From: Paraburkholderia polaris
GTDB lineage: Bacteria; Pseudomonadota; Gammaproteobacteria; Burkholderiales; Burkholderiaceae
Assembly: GCF_012927345.1 (NCBI RefSeq)
Contig: NZ_JABBGJ010000014.1
Span: 119,159-183,158, forward strand
Length of the DNA: 64,000 nucleotides
Reading direction: 5' to 3'
Shown: positions 28,139 to 35,678 of the stretch, one piece after another
Numbering within the stretch: position 1 is the stretch's first letter
Layout: every line of letters begins with the position of its first letter
Notes under the pieces: generated by a model
The model's input: only the letters and a program-made list of their open reading frames with translations
Told to the model about the DNA's origin: nothing
Database searches by the model: none
Made by a program: the position numbers and the translations under genes

Positions 28139-29605
28139 ATGAACATCATCGAACCCGGTATCCGTAATCTCGCCACCGCCAAGGACATCCTCCTGACGCC
28201 CTACGGTCTCGACGAATCCCTGCTCACCCGCACGCTCGCCGACATCTTCACGCACAAGATCGATTACGCCGACCTGTACTTCCAGTACACGCGCAGCGAA
28301 GCGTGGAGTCTCGAGGAAGGCATCGTGAAGTCGGGCAGCTTCAGCATCGACCAGGGTGTCGGCGTGCGCGCCGTGTCGGGCGATCGCACGGCTTTCGCGT
28401 ATTCGGACGATCTGTCGCCCGAAGCGATCCGTCAGGCGGCGCTCGCCACCCGTTCGATTGCCAAGGCGGGCGGCGGCAAGCAGAAGATCAAGGCGGCCTC
28501 GTCGCTGACCGGCATTGCCGGGCGCGATCTGTACCTGCCGTCCGATCCGCTGCACTCCCTCGACGCAACCGCCAAGGTCAAGCTGCTCGAGCGCATCGAA
28601 CAGATGGCGCGCGGTCGTGACCCGCGCATTCAGCAAGTGATGGCAGGCCTCGCCGGTGAATACGACGTGGTGCTGGTCGCGCGCAGCGACGGCGGCTTTG
28701 CGGCCGATATCCGTCCGCTCGTGCGCGTGTCGGTCACGGTGATCGCCGAGCAGAACGGTCGCCGCGAAATCGGCAGCGGCGGCGGCGGTGGCCGCTTCGA
28801 CTACGGATATTTCACTGACGAAGTGCTGTCGGGTTACGTCGACGACGCCGTGCATGCGGCGCTGGTGAACCTCGACGCCCGCCCGGCTCCGGCCGGCGCG
28901 ATGTCCGTCGTGCTCGGGCCGGGCTGGCCGGGCGTACTGCTGCACGAAGCGATCGGCCACGGCCTCGAAGGCGACTTCAACCGCAAGGGATCGTCGGCAT
29001 TCGCGGGTCAAATCGGCGAGCGGGTTGCGGCGAAGGGCGTGACGGTGGTCGACGACGGCACGCTGCCGAATCGCCGCGGCTCGCTGAATATCGACGACGA
29101 AGGCAATCCGACCCAGTGCACGACGCTGATCGAGGACGGCATCCTGAAGGGCTACATCCAGGACACGCTGAACGCGCGCCTGATGAAAATGCCGGTCACG
29201 GGTAACGCGCGCCGCGAATCGTACGCCGCGCTGCCGATGCCGCGCATGACCAACACGTACATGCTCAACGGCGACAAGGACCCGCAGGAAATCATCGCGT
29301 CCGTGAAGAACGGTTTGTACGCGGTGAATTTCGGCGGCGGCCAGGTCGACATCACGAACGGCAAGTTCGTGTTCTCGGCCTCCGAGGCGTACATGATCGA
29401 AAACGGCAAGGTCACCTACCCGGTCAAGGGCGCCACGCTGATCGGCAGCGGCCCGGAATCCCTCAAGTACGTCAGCATGATCGGCAACGACATGAAGCTC
29501 GATTCGGGCGTCGGCGTATGCGGCAAGGAAGGCCAGAGCGTGCCGGTCGGCGTCGGTCAGCCGACGCTGCGCATCGACCGGATGACGGTCGGCGGCACGG
29601 CCTGA
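28139..29605 (+). CDS. tldD: Metalloprotease TldD
   Basis: One half of the TldD/TldE heterodimeric protease, known for maturing microcin B17 and processing CcdA in E. coli. At 488 aa it is typical. The zinc-binding HEAIGH (His269, Glu270, His273) is followed by [19 protein letters not shown], and [23 protein letters not shown] marks the N-terminal fold. A C-terminal [23 protein letters not shown] block is conserved. tldE/pmbA is not in the window. Confidence 0.95.
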   Translation: MNIIEPGIRNLATAKDILLTPYGLDESLLTRTLADIFTHKIDYADLYFQYTRSEAWSLEEGIVKSGSFSIDQGVGVRAVSGDRTAFAYSDDLSPEAIRQAALATRSIAKAGGGKQKIKAASSLTGIAGRDLYLPSDPLHSLDATAKVKLLERIEQMARGRDPRIQQVMAGLAGEYDVVLVARSDGGFAADIRPLVRVSVTVIAEQNGRREIGSGGGGGRFDYGYFTDEVLSGYVDDAVHAALVNLDARPAPAGAMSVVLGPGWPGVLLHEAIGHGLEGDFNRKGSSAFAGQIGERVAAKGVTVVDDGTLPNRRGSLNIDDEGNPTQCTTLIEDGILKGYIQDTLNARLMKMPVTGNARRESYAALPMPRMTNTYMLNGDKDPQEIIASVKNGLYAVNFGGGQVDITNGKFVFSASEAYMIENGKVTYPVKGATLIGSGPESLKYVSMIGNDMKLDSGVGVCGKEGQSVPVGVGQPTLRIDRMTVGGTA

Positions 29606-29617
29606 TTTTGGCGTAGG

Positions 29618-29668
29618 CGCATACTTCGTGCATACAATGTGCGAAGTATGCGGATTTACCGCATTTTT
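29618..29668 (+). terminator. Nested hairpins after tldD, probable terminator
   Basis: CGCATACTTCG (29618-29628) and CGAAGTATGCG (29642-29652) form a perfect 11-bp stem with a 13-nt loop. The distal arm overlaps a second hairpin, ATGCGG-ATTTA-CCGCAT, followed by TTTTG (29648-29668), which looks like an intrinsic terminator. The two cannot form together. Termination of tldD is the simplest reading; the long inverted repeat might also be an operator for the aroG promoter 30 bp downstream. Confidence 0.6.
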
Positions 29669-29680
29669 GCACCCCGCGGC

Positions 29681-29709
29681 TTGCCAGCCGAGCTTGCACG
29701 GGTTATAAA
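29681..29709 (+). promoter_or_regulatory. Sigma70-type promoter for the aroG leader
   Basis: TTGCCA (29681-29686), a 17-bp spacer, and TATAAA (29704-29709) each match the sigma70 consensus in five of six positions. Transcription would start near 29716, about 30 nt before the leader ORF. Confidence 0.7.
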
Positions 29710-29745
29710 GTCACTCACCCTTTTTGACCAGCGACCTATTTCGCC

Positions 29746-29814
29746 ATGTCCGCCAAGTTTTACTTTTACTTTTTTTGGCATCTCAGACCGCTGGCGGATC
29801 GAGAGGGGTGTTAG
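29746..29814 (+). CDS. aroG leader peptide, 22 aa, rich in Phe/Tyr/Trp
   Basis: ATG to TAG, 22 codons. Residues 4-12 read KFYFYFFWH, with seven consecutive aromatic codons (Phe, Tyr, Phe, Tyr, Phe, Phe, Trp). It sits between a sigma70-like promoter and an intrinsic terminator, 195 bp upstream of the DAHP synthase gene. This is the arrangement of ribosome-mediated attenuators such as pheA, pheST and trp leaders. Translation through the run would sense charged aromatic tRNAs. The SD is weak (gcgacc about 10 nt upstream). I infer the role from layout and RNA pairing; no expression evidence is available. Confidence 0.8.
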   Translation: MSAKFYFYFFWHLRPLADREGC

Positions 29815-29871
29815 TGCACGCAAGACACCCAGAATTCACGAAAACCGCCAGCTAGCCTGGCGGTTTTTTTT
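29749..29871 (+). promoter_or_regulatory. Transcription attenuator controlling aroG (segments 1-4 and terminator)
   Basis: Four segments can pair in mutually exclusive ways. Segment 1 TCCGCCA (29749-29755) pairs with segment 2 TGGCGGA (29792-29798). Segment 2 CTGGCGG (29791-29797) pairs with segment 3 CCGCCAG (29845-29851), the antiterminator. Segment 3, extended as AACCGCCAG (29843-29851), pairs with segment 4 CTGGCGGTT (29857-29865), followed by a T run to 29871, the terminator. A ribosome stalled on the aromatic codons (29758-29778) would mask segment 1, free segment 2 and let aroG be transcribed. When aromatic tRNAs are charged, 1:2 and 3:4 form and transcription stops. Confidence 0.8.
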
Positions 29872-30008
29872 CGCCTCACGCCTTTGAAACTTTTGCCGTT
29901 GAAACCTTTTTGATTGTTGTCCGCCCTGGCATCGCTGCCTGATCGCTGTCTGATCCCAGCCTTCGTTGCCCGCGCGAACACGCTACGACCCGATTCAGGA
30001 GAACAAGC

Positions 30009-31082
30009 ATGCCCCCGCACAACACCGACGATGTCCGCATCCGCGAATTGAAAGAACTCACGCCGCCCGCTCACCTGATCCGCGAATTCGCTTGCGACGA
30101 AACGGTGTCCGACGTGATCTACAACTCGCGCAACGCGATGCATCGCATCCTGCACGGCATGGAAGACCGTCTGATCGTCATCATCGGACCGTGCTCGATT
30201 CACGATACGAAGGCGGCGCTGGAATACGCTGGACGTCTCGTCGAACAGCGCAAGCGCTTCGCCGGCGAACTCGAAATCGTGATGCGCGTGTATTTCGAAA
30301 AGCCGCGTACGACGGTGGGCTGGAAGGGTCTCATCAACGACCCGCACATGGACAACAGCTTCAAGATCAATGACGGCCTGCGCACGGCGCGCGAGTTGCT
30401 GCTGCGTATCAATGAACTCGGCCTGCCGGCCGGCACCGAATACCTCGACATGATCAGCCCGCAGTACATCGCCGATCTGATCTCGTGGGGTGCCATCGGC
30501 GCGCGTACGACCGAATCGCAGGTGCATCGCGAACTGGCTTCGGGACTGTCGTGCCCGGTCGGCTTCAAGAACGGCACGGACGGCAACGTCAAGATCGCCG
30601 TCGACGCAATCAAGGCCGCGTCGCAGCCGCACCATTTCCTGTCCGTCACCAAGGGCGGCCACTCGGCGATCGTCTCGACCGCCGGCAATGAGGACTGCCA
30701 CATCATCCTGCGCGGCGGCAAGACGCCGAACTACGATGCGGACAGCGTCAATGCGGCATGTGCCGACATCGGCAAGGCGGGTCTCGCGGCGCGTCTGATG
30801 ATCGACGCGAGCCACGCGAACAGCTCGAAGAAGCACGAGAACCAGATTCCGGTGTGCGCGGACATCGGGCGCCAGATTGCTTCGGGTGACGAACGGATTG
30901 TCGGCGTGATGGTGGAATCGCATCTGATCGCGGGCCGCCAGGATCTGCAGGAAGGCTGCGCGCTGACGTACGGCCAGAGCATCACCGATGCCTGCATCGG
31001 CTGGGATGAAAGCGTTGCTGTGCTGGAAGGTCTTGCCGAAGCGGTCAAGCAACGGCGTGTGGCGCGCGGCAGCGGCAATTAA
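30009..31082 (+). CDS. aroG: 3-deoxy-7-phosphoheptulonate synthase (DAHP synthase, type I, AroG-like)
   Basis: Condenses PEP with erythrose 4-phosphate at the entry of the shikimate pathway. At 357 aa it matches the AroAI-alpha class (AroG/F/H). Visible marks are IIGPCSIHD with the metal-ligand Cys, MRVYFEKPRTTVGWKGLINDP, GARTTESQVHRELASGLSCPVGFKNGTDG and MIDASHANSSKKH. Enzymes of this class are usually feedback-inhibited by one aromatic amino acid; which one cannot be read here. The SD is caggagaac. The upstream leader points to control by supply of charged aromatic tRNAs as well. Confidence 0.95.
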   Translation: MPPHNTDDVRIRELKELTPPAHLIREFACDETVSDVIYNSRNAMHRILHGMEDRLIVIIGPCSIHDTKAALEYAGRLVEQRKRFAGELEIVMRVYFEKPRTTVGWKGLINDPHMDNSFKINDGLRTARELLLRINELGLPAGTEYLDMISPQYIADLISWGAIGARTTESQVHRELASGLSCPVGFKNGTDGNVKIAVDAIKAASQPHHFLSVTKGGHSAIVSTAGNEDCHIILRGGKTPNYDADSVNAACADIGKAGLAARLMIDASHANSSKKHENQIPVCADIGRQIASGDERIVGVMVESHLIAGRQDLQEGCALTYGQSITDACIGWDESVAVLEGLAEAVKQRRVARGSGN

Positions 31083-31128
31083 AAAGTCTCTGCGCACCTT
31101 CGTGCGATTGCTGTAGTTGACTCAACGA

Positions 31129-31156
31129 AAACCCGGCTCATCCAGCCGGGTTTTTT
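31129..31156 (+). terminator. Intrinsic terminator after aroG
   Basis: ACCCGGCT and AGCCGGGT form an 8-bp stem around CATCC, followed by TTTTTTG, 47 bp after the aroG stop. This is a textbook Rho-independent terminator. Confidence 0.9.
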
Positions 31157-31238
31157 GTTAGTTGTTAGCCAAACGGACGAATGGTGTTCGACGAGCCGCC
31201 TCTGTACCGTAACAACTCGTTGCCGGGTCGGATACGAC

Positions 31239-31267
31239 TTGACCAGGCTGAGTGTTGCGTATAAGAT
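31239..31267 (+). promoter_or_regulatory. Promoter upstream of the toxin-antitoxin pair
   Basis: TTGACC (31239-31244), a 17-bp spacer, and TAAGAT (31262-31267) resemble a sigma70 promoter; an overlapping TATAAG has only 15-bp spacing. The start of transcription would be near 31274, giving a very short leader for the toxin gene. Confidence 0.5.
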
Positions 31268-31287
31268 TTTGTACACGAAAGGCGGCT

Positions 31288-31626
31288 ATGGAGCAGGAAA
31301 AAGAAATTCGCTGGATGGGCTCCAGCTATCACGATTTACTCGCCTTTCCCGAAGAGCCACGTCGCCGGGCCGGGTTTCAGCTTGGCAAGATTCAGGCAGG
31401 ACTGGACCCTGATGACTGGAAGCCGTTTGATTCAATCGGCGCTGGAACACGCGAGATTCGCATCAGGGAAGCTGACGGTATTTACCGCGTGATGTATGTC
31501 ACCAAATTCGTGGAGGCGTTGTATGTGCTGCATTGCTTCCAGAAGAAGACGCAGAAGCTAGGGCCGCAGGATAGAAAGATTGCCGAGACGCGGTACCGCG
31601 CCATTATTAATGATAGGAAAACTTAA
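31288..31626 (+). CDS. Type II toxin, RelE/HigB superfamily (phage Gp49-like)
   Basis: A 112-aa basic protein of the RelE-fold class commonly annotated as phage-derived Gp49-like/HigB. Typical marks are EIRWMGSSYHDLLAFPEEPRRR at the N-terminus, IGAGTREIRIREADGIYRVMY, and the C-terminal VLHCFQKKTQKLGPQDRKIAETR. The family comprises ribosome-dependent mRNA endonucleases. The start is the ATG at 31288, which gives the family N-terminus; an upstream alternative inside the promoter is unlikely. The antitoxin gene follows after 3 bp, the toxin-first order of higBA-type loci. The region is visibly less GC-rich than its neighbours, suggesting acquisition. Confidence 0.88.
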   Translation: MEQEKEIRWMGSSYHDLLAFPEEPRRRAGFQLGKIQAGLDPDDWKPFDSIGAGTREIRIREADGIYRVMYVTKFVEALYVLHCFQKKTQKLGPQDRKIAETRYRAIINDRKT

Positions 31627-31629
31627 CAA

Positions 31630-31962
31630 ATGACGATCGACACGAAAATCCGTCACGTAACAAAACCCGGCGCAAATCTGTTTCTCGAACTCGGCTTCTC
31701 CGCCGAAGAAGCGAAGCGCTTGCACGCCGCGTCGCAAAAACAGATCAACGACACGCGGCTGCTCAAGGAGCAGTTGATGACCGAGTTGTCCAGCTGGATC
31801 GAACAACATCATCTGAAGCAGGCCGAGGTGGCTGAGATTCTGATGGTGTCGCGTCCGCGCGTGTCAGACGTGGTCAACAAGAAGACCACCAAGTTCACTA
31901 TCGATACCCTGGTTGAAATGATGAGCCGGATCGGCAAACCGGTCACCCTGGCTGTTGGGTGA
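31630..31962 (+). CDS. Helix-turn-helix antitoxin, HigA/XRE-like
   Basis: A 110-aa protein with a C-terminal helix-turn-helix (LKQAEVAEILMVSRPRVSDVVNKKTTKFTIDTLVEMMSRIG, about residues 60-100 as read in overlapping parts) and an N-terminal segment that probably binds the toxin. HigA-type antitoxins repress their own operon. No clear palindromic operator was recognised at the promoter. It is convergent with hmp, whose stop lies 55 bp away. Confidence 0.88.
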   Translation: MTIDTKIRHVTKPGANLFLELGFSAEEAKRLHAASQKQINDTRLLKEQLMTELSSWIEQHHLKQAEVAEILMVSRPRVSDVVNKKTTKFTIDTLVEMMSRIGKPVTLAVG

Positions 31963-32017
31963 GGCGCACGGCACGTCATCGCGTGCTTTCACACGTAGCT
32001 CGCCATGCGCCCTCGCT

Positions 32018-33223
32018 TCACTGCACCACGCCCGAACCGAACACTTCGGTGTGAATCCGCGCCGCATCCACACCGAGCGAGGCCAACACCTCGCATTGCG
32101 CGCGCATGAACGGCGCCGGCCCGCAGATGTAGTAATCCGCTTCGGGAACGATCACCTTGTCGGCGATTTTCGCGAGGTCGAGGCGACCTTCGAAATCATA
32201 GTCGACCCCAGCGCGATCGCACGCTTCAAGGGCTTCGTAGAACACCGCACGCGCGATGTTGGGATGAGCTGCGACCGTATCGTTAAGCCACTGCCGGAAC
32301 GCATGCACGCGGCCATTCCGGCAGGCATGCACGAAAGTCACGCTGCGCTCACTCTGCTCGGCGAGTAATGTGGACAGCATCGAGGTCATCGGGGTCACGC
32401 CCACACCGCCGCTCATCAGCACCACGGGCGTCGTCTTCTTGCGCTCCAGCGTGAAATCACCCATTGGCGCGCTGACATGTACTACCGCGCCCACTTCCAC
32501 ACCGTCGTGCAGGAGGTTCGATACATGGCCGGGCGCCGTATCTTCGCGGCCGGCCTCGCGCTTCACCGAAATGCGCAGCCAGCTACCGTTCGGTGCATCC
32601 GACAAGCTGTACTGCCGCGGCTGATCGACGCCGAGTTCATCCACGAAACGCTTCACGCTCAGATATTGGCCGGGTTCGAAGCCGCAGGCTGGCGAGCCGT
32701 CGGCGGGCGTCAAATAGAACGAGGTGATTTCATCGCTCTCCACTTCCTTGCGTGCAACCTTGAACGGCCGGTAGCCGCTCCACGCCGCACCTTCGTAGAG
32801 CTTTGCCTCCGCGCCGACGAAGATATCCGCGAGCTGCCCATAAGCGACCTCCCATGCGCCGAGCGTTTCCTGATCGACTGCGTCACCGAGCACATCAACG
32901 ATTGCGCCCAGCAGGTGGCGCCCCACGATCGGATACTGTTCCGGCCGGATATTCAGACTCACGTGCTTATGAGCAATTCGTGAGACGGTCGGGCCCAGCG
33001 CGCCGAGGTTATCGATATTGGCAGCATACGCATACACTGCATTCGCCAGCGTTTCCGGCTGATTGCCGCTCTTCTGGTGAGTCTGGTTGAACACGTTCTT
33101 CAACTCGGGATGATGCGCGAACATGCGCTTGTAGAAGTGTTTGGTGATGGTCGAACCGTGTACGGCGAGCACGGGAACGGTGGCTTTGACGCGGGCGATC
33201 TGGTCGGCGGTGAGAGCGGTCAT
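32018..33223 (-). CDS. hmp: Nitric oxide dioxygenase (flavohemoglobin)
   Basis: Converts NO to nitrate using O2, FAD, heme and NAD(P)H. The 401-aa protein has an N-terminal globin domain (1-140) with proximal His85 in SRIAHKHVSL and the distal Tyr in KHFYKRMF. The FAD-binding domain (about 150-260) has RQYSLSDAPN, and the NAD-binding domain has MSGGVGVTPMTSML and YYICGPAPFM. A near-perfect NsrR-type palindrome lies 16-38 bp upstream of the start, so NO-responsive derepression is expected. Confidence 0.95.
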   Translation of the reverse strand: MTALTADQIARVKATVPVLAVHGSTITKHFYKRMFAHHPELKNVFNQTHQKSGNQPETLANAVYAYAANIDNLGALGPTVSRIAHKHVSLNIRPEQYPIVGRHLLGAIVDVLGDAVDQETLGAWEVAYGQLADIFVGAEAKLYEGAAWSGYRPFKVARKEVESDEITSFYLTPADGSPACGFEPGQYLSVKRFVDELGVDQPRQYSLSDAPNGSWLRISVKREAGREDTAPGHVSNLLHDGVEVGAVVHVSAPMGDFTLERKKTTPVVLMSGGVGVTPMTSMLSTLLAEQSERSVTFVHACRNGRVHAFRQWLNDTVAAHPNIARAVFYEALEACDRAGVDYDFEGRLDLAKIADKVIVPEADYYICGPAPFMRAQCEVLASLGVDAARIHTEVFGSGVVQ

Positions 33224-33238
33224 AACGATTCCTCCTTA

Positions 33239-33261
33239 AAGATGCATTTAAAATACATCTT
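33239..33261. promoter_or_regulatory. NsrR-type operator upstream of hmp
   Basis: Half-sites AAGATGCATTT and AAATACATCTT are separated by a single A. This is a 23-bp palindrome (10 of 11 positions symmetric) matching the NsrR binding motif known from beta- and gammaproteobacteria, where NsrR (an Fe-S repressor) senses NO and controls hmp. nsrR itself is not in this window. Confidence 0.85.
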
Positions 33262-33321
33262 CAAGGAGGCGTTTTGCCCCGGACAGATTGTCACAGCTCT
33301 TAAAGGGACCGAAGCGCGGTA

Positions 33322-33876
33322 TTAGCCGGCGCTACGATCGTGCTGCCATAGCACGTCGCTGCCGCCGTCCGCGCGATTGAGCACGCGCGCCAGCACGAAC
33401 AGCAGGTCGGACAACCGGTTCACATACTGGCGCGGCGCCTCATTGACCGCCTCGCTTTCACCCAGGGCGACGATCGACCGTTCGGCGCGTCGGCACACCG
33501 TGCGGCATACGTGCGCAAGCGCGGCTGCGCGTGAGCCGCCGGGCAGAATGAACTCCTTCAATGGCGGCAGGGTCGTGTTGTAGTCGGCCAGCCAGTCGTC
33601 GAGTTGGCCGAGATGCTTGTCGGTAATCATCGTATGGCCGGGAATGCAGAGCTCACCGCCGAGATCGAACAGGTCGTGCTGAATCGCGACCAGCGCCGCC
33701 CGCACGTTGTCGGGCAGCGTTTCGCACAGCAACACGCCGAGATTGGAATTGAGTTCATCGACGTCGCCGATTGCGGCAATGCGCGCGCTGTCTTTGCGCA
33801 CGCGGCGGCCGTCGCCGAGACCGGTGGTGCCGTCGTCGCCCGTGCGGGTGGCGATCTTGCTCAAGCGGTTGCCCAT
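33322..33876 (-). CDS. Cob(I)yrinic acid a,c-diamide adenosyltransferase, PduO type
   Basis: Makes adenosylcobalamin from ATP and cob(I)alamin. The start at ATG 33876, with SD ggagac, gives MGNRLSKIATRTGDDGTTGL and 184 aa, typical of the PduO/MMAB class. The ATP-binding N-terminal TRTGDDGTTGLGDG and the helical-core motif CRTVCRRAERSIVAL, plus YVNRLSDLLFVLARVLN, are diagnostic. An open frame continues about 37 codons upstream but lacks family sequence. The gene is upstream of hmp on the same strand, with separate regulation likely. Confidence 0.92.
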   Translation of the reverse strand: MGNRLSKIATRTGDDGTTGLGDGRRVRKDSARIAAIGDVDELNSNLGVLLCETLPDNVRAALVAIQHDLFDLGGELCIPGHTMITDKHLGQLDDWLADYNTTLPPLKEFILPGGSRAAALAHVCRTVCRRAERSIVALGESEAVNEAPRQYVNRLSDLLFVLARVLNRADGGSDVLWQHDRSAG

Positions 33877-34115
33877 GATGTCTCCCATGCATTCTTTCAG
33901 TGACGATGCGTCAGCGCGGCGCCGTTGAATCCATCCGGCGAATCCGGTGGGTAAGCCACCACCAGGTTGGCCACCGCGTTTATCCATATTGCGCGCATCG
34001 TGAGGTCGCCGCCATTATAGGAGCGGCAGGCGGGCCCGACGCCGGCCCGCAGGCGATCGGCGTAAAATGAAGCACATGCTGTAGAACAGCTCCGCCCCAA
34101 TATCAGGAGACATGC

Positions 34116-35531
34116 GTGAATCATCCCGTGCCGCCGGCCCCGCTGCGCCGGCCGTTTCCCGCCGAGTTGCTGACTGCCCTCAAAGCCGCTTTCGGCGAAC
34201 GCGTGTCCACGGCAGAAGCCGTGCGTGCTCACCATGGCCGCGACGAGTCACCGTTCGATCCCCAGCTACCCGATGCCGTCGTGTTCGCGCGCAATACGGA
34301 AGACGTGCAAACCATCGTCAGGCTGTGCGGCCAATACAACGTACCGATCATTCCCTACGGCAACGGTTCGTCGCTCGAAGGGCATCTGCTGGCGGTGCAA
34401 GGCGGCGTATCGATTGACCTGTCGGAAATGAACCGCGTGTTGTCGATCAACGCCGAAGACCTGACGGTCACGGTCGAACCCGGCATCTCGCGCAAGCAGT
34501 TGAACGAAGCGCTGCGCGACACCGGCCTGTTTTTCCCGATCGACCCGGGTGCTGACGCGAGTATCGGCGGCATGTCGGCTACGCGGGCCTCGGGCACCAA
34601 TGCCGTGCGCTACGGCACGATGCGCGAAAACGTCCTCGGGCTGACGGTAGTTCTCGCCGACGGCCGCGTGATCAAAACCGGCACGCGCGCGCGCAAGTCG
34701 TCGGCGGGTTACGACCTCACGCGTCTGTTCGTCGGCTCGGAAGGCACGCTCGGCGTGATTACCGAAATCACTGTTCGGCTGTATCCGCAGCCGGAGGCGG
34801 TCTCGGCTGCGGTCTGCACGTTTCCGTCGATGGGCGATGCGGTGCGCGCGGTCATCGAAACGATTCAGATGGGCGTGCCGATTGCGCGCGTCGAGTTCGT
34901 CGACTCGCTCGCGATCCGCTCGATCAATCGCCATTCGAATCTCACGTTGCGCGAGGCGCCCACGCTCTTCTTCGAATTCCATGGCACCGAAGCCGGTGTG
35001 AAAGAGCAAGCCGAACTGGTGCAGGAGATCGCCGCACAGAATGCCGGCGAAGGCTTCGAATGGGCGACCCGGCCGGAAGACCGCAGCCGCCTGTGGAACG
35101 CGCGCCACAACGCCTATTTCGCGATGCTGCAACTGAAGCCCGGCTGCCGCGCCGTCACGACCGATGTCTGCGTGCCGATCTCGCGCCTCGCGGAATGCGT
35201 CGTGGAAACCGAGCAGGATCTGAACGCGTCGCCGCTGCCCTGCCCGATCGTCGGGCATGTCGGCGACGGCAACTTCCACGTCGCGATCCTGATCGACCCG
35301 AACAAGCCGGAAGAGCTCGTCGAAGCTGAGCGCCTGAACCATCGCATCGTGCAGCGCGCGCTGCGCATGGACGGCACCTGCACGGGCGAGCACGGCGTCG
35401 GTCTGCACAAGATGAATTTCCTGCTCGAAGAACACGGTGAAGTCGCCGTCGACACGATGCGCTCCATCAAGCACGCGCTCGATCCGCATAATCTGATGAA
35501 CCCGGGCAAGATCTTTTCCTGGGCAGCTTGA
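34116..35531 (+). CDS. FAD-linked oxidase, D-lactate dehydrogenase (cytochrome)-like
   Basis: A 471-aa flavoprotein of the vanillyl-alcohol-oxidase/GlcD fold. The PP-loop-type FAD-binding block is IPYGNGSSLEGH, with IDPGADASIGGMSATRASGTNAVRYGTMRENVLGL downstream (read in parts); the C-terminal FAD-oxidase domain has GHVGDGNFHVAILID and GTCTGEHGVGLHKM. It most resembles D-lactate or other 2-hydroxy-acid dehydrogenases. GTG start with SD caggaga. It directly precedes glcDEF and is a paralogue of glcD, so a related 2-hydroxy acid is the likely substrate. Confidence 0.85.
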   Translation: MNHPVPPAPLRRPFPAELLTALKAAFGERVSTAEAVRAHHGRDESPFDPQLPDAVVFARNTEDVQTIVRLCGQYNVPIIPYGNGSSLEGHLLAVQGGVSIDLSEMNRVLSINAEDLTVTVEPGISRKQLNEALRDTGLFFPIDPGADASIGGMSATRASGTNAVRYGTMRENVLGLTVVLADGRVIKTGTRARKSSAGYDLTRLFVGSEGTLGVITEITVRLYPQPEAVSAAVCTFPSMGDAVRAVIETIQMGVPIARVEFVDSLAIRSINRHSNLTLREAPTLFFEFHGTEAGVKEQAELVQEIAAQNAGEGFEWATRPEDRSRLWNARHNAYFAMLQLKPGCRAVTTDVCVPISRLAECVVETEQDLNASPLPCPIVGHVGDGNFHVAILIDPNKPEELVEAERLNHRIVQRALRMDGTCTGEHGVGLHKMNFLLEEHGEVAVDTMRSIKHALDPHNLMNPGKIFSWAA

Positions 35532-35574
35532 GGCGTCATCGACACTCAACTCAGCTCAGTTCAGTGTCCGGAGC

Positions 35575-35610
35575 GGCAGCGGCAGCGGCAGCGGCAGCGG
35601 CGGCAGCAGC
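35575..35610. repeat. GGCAGC hexanucleotide run
   Basis: Four perfect GGCAGC units followed by GGC, another GGCAGC and AGC, in the 147-bp gap between the FAD oxidase and glcD. A simple-sequence tract of this length is polymerase-slippage prone. Confidence 0.85.
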
Positions 35611-35678
35611 AACGCCTGCTGCCGCACAACCGGGCTAGAACGGGCACGCAGGGTGAAAGACATCAGGAGACAAGTCAT

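Noticed and set aside
33877..34115. Cobalamin riboswitch near the adenosyltransferase gene
   Set aside because: The 239-bp gap shows no B12-box-like sequence or multi-stem fold that I can recognise.
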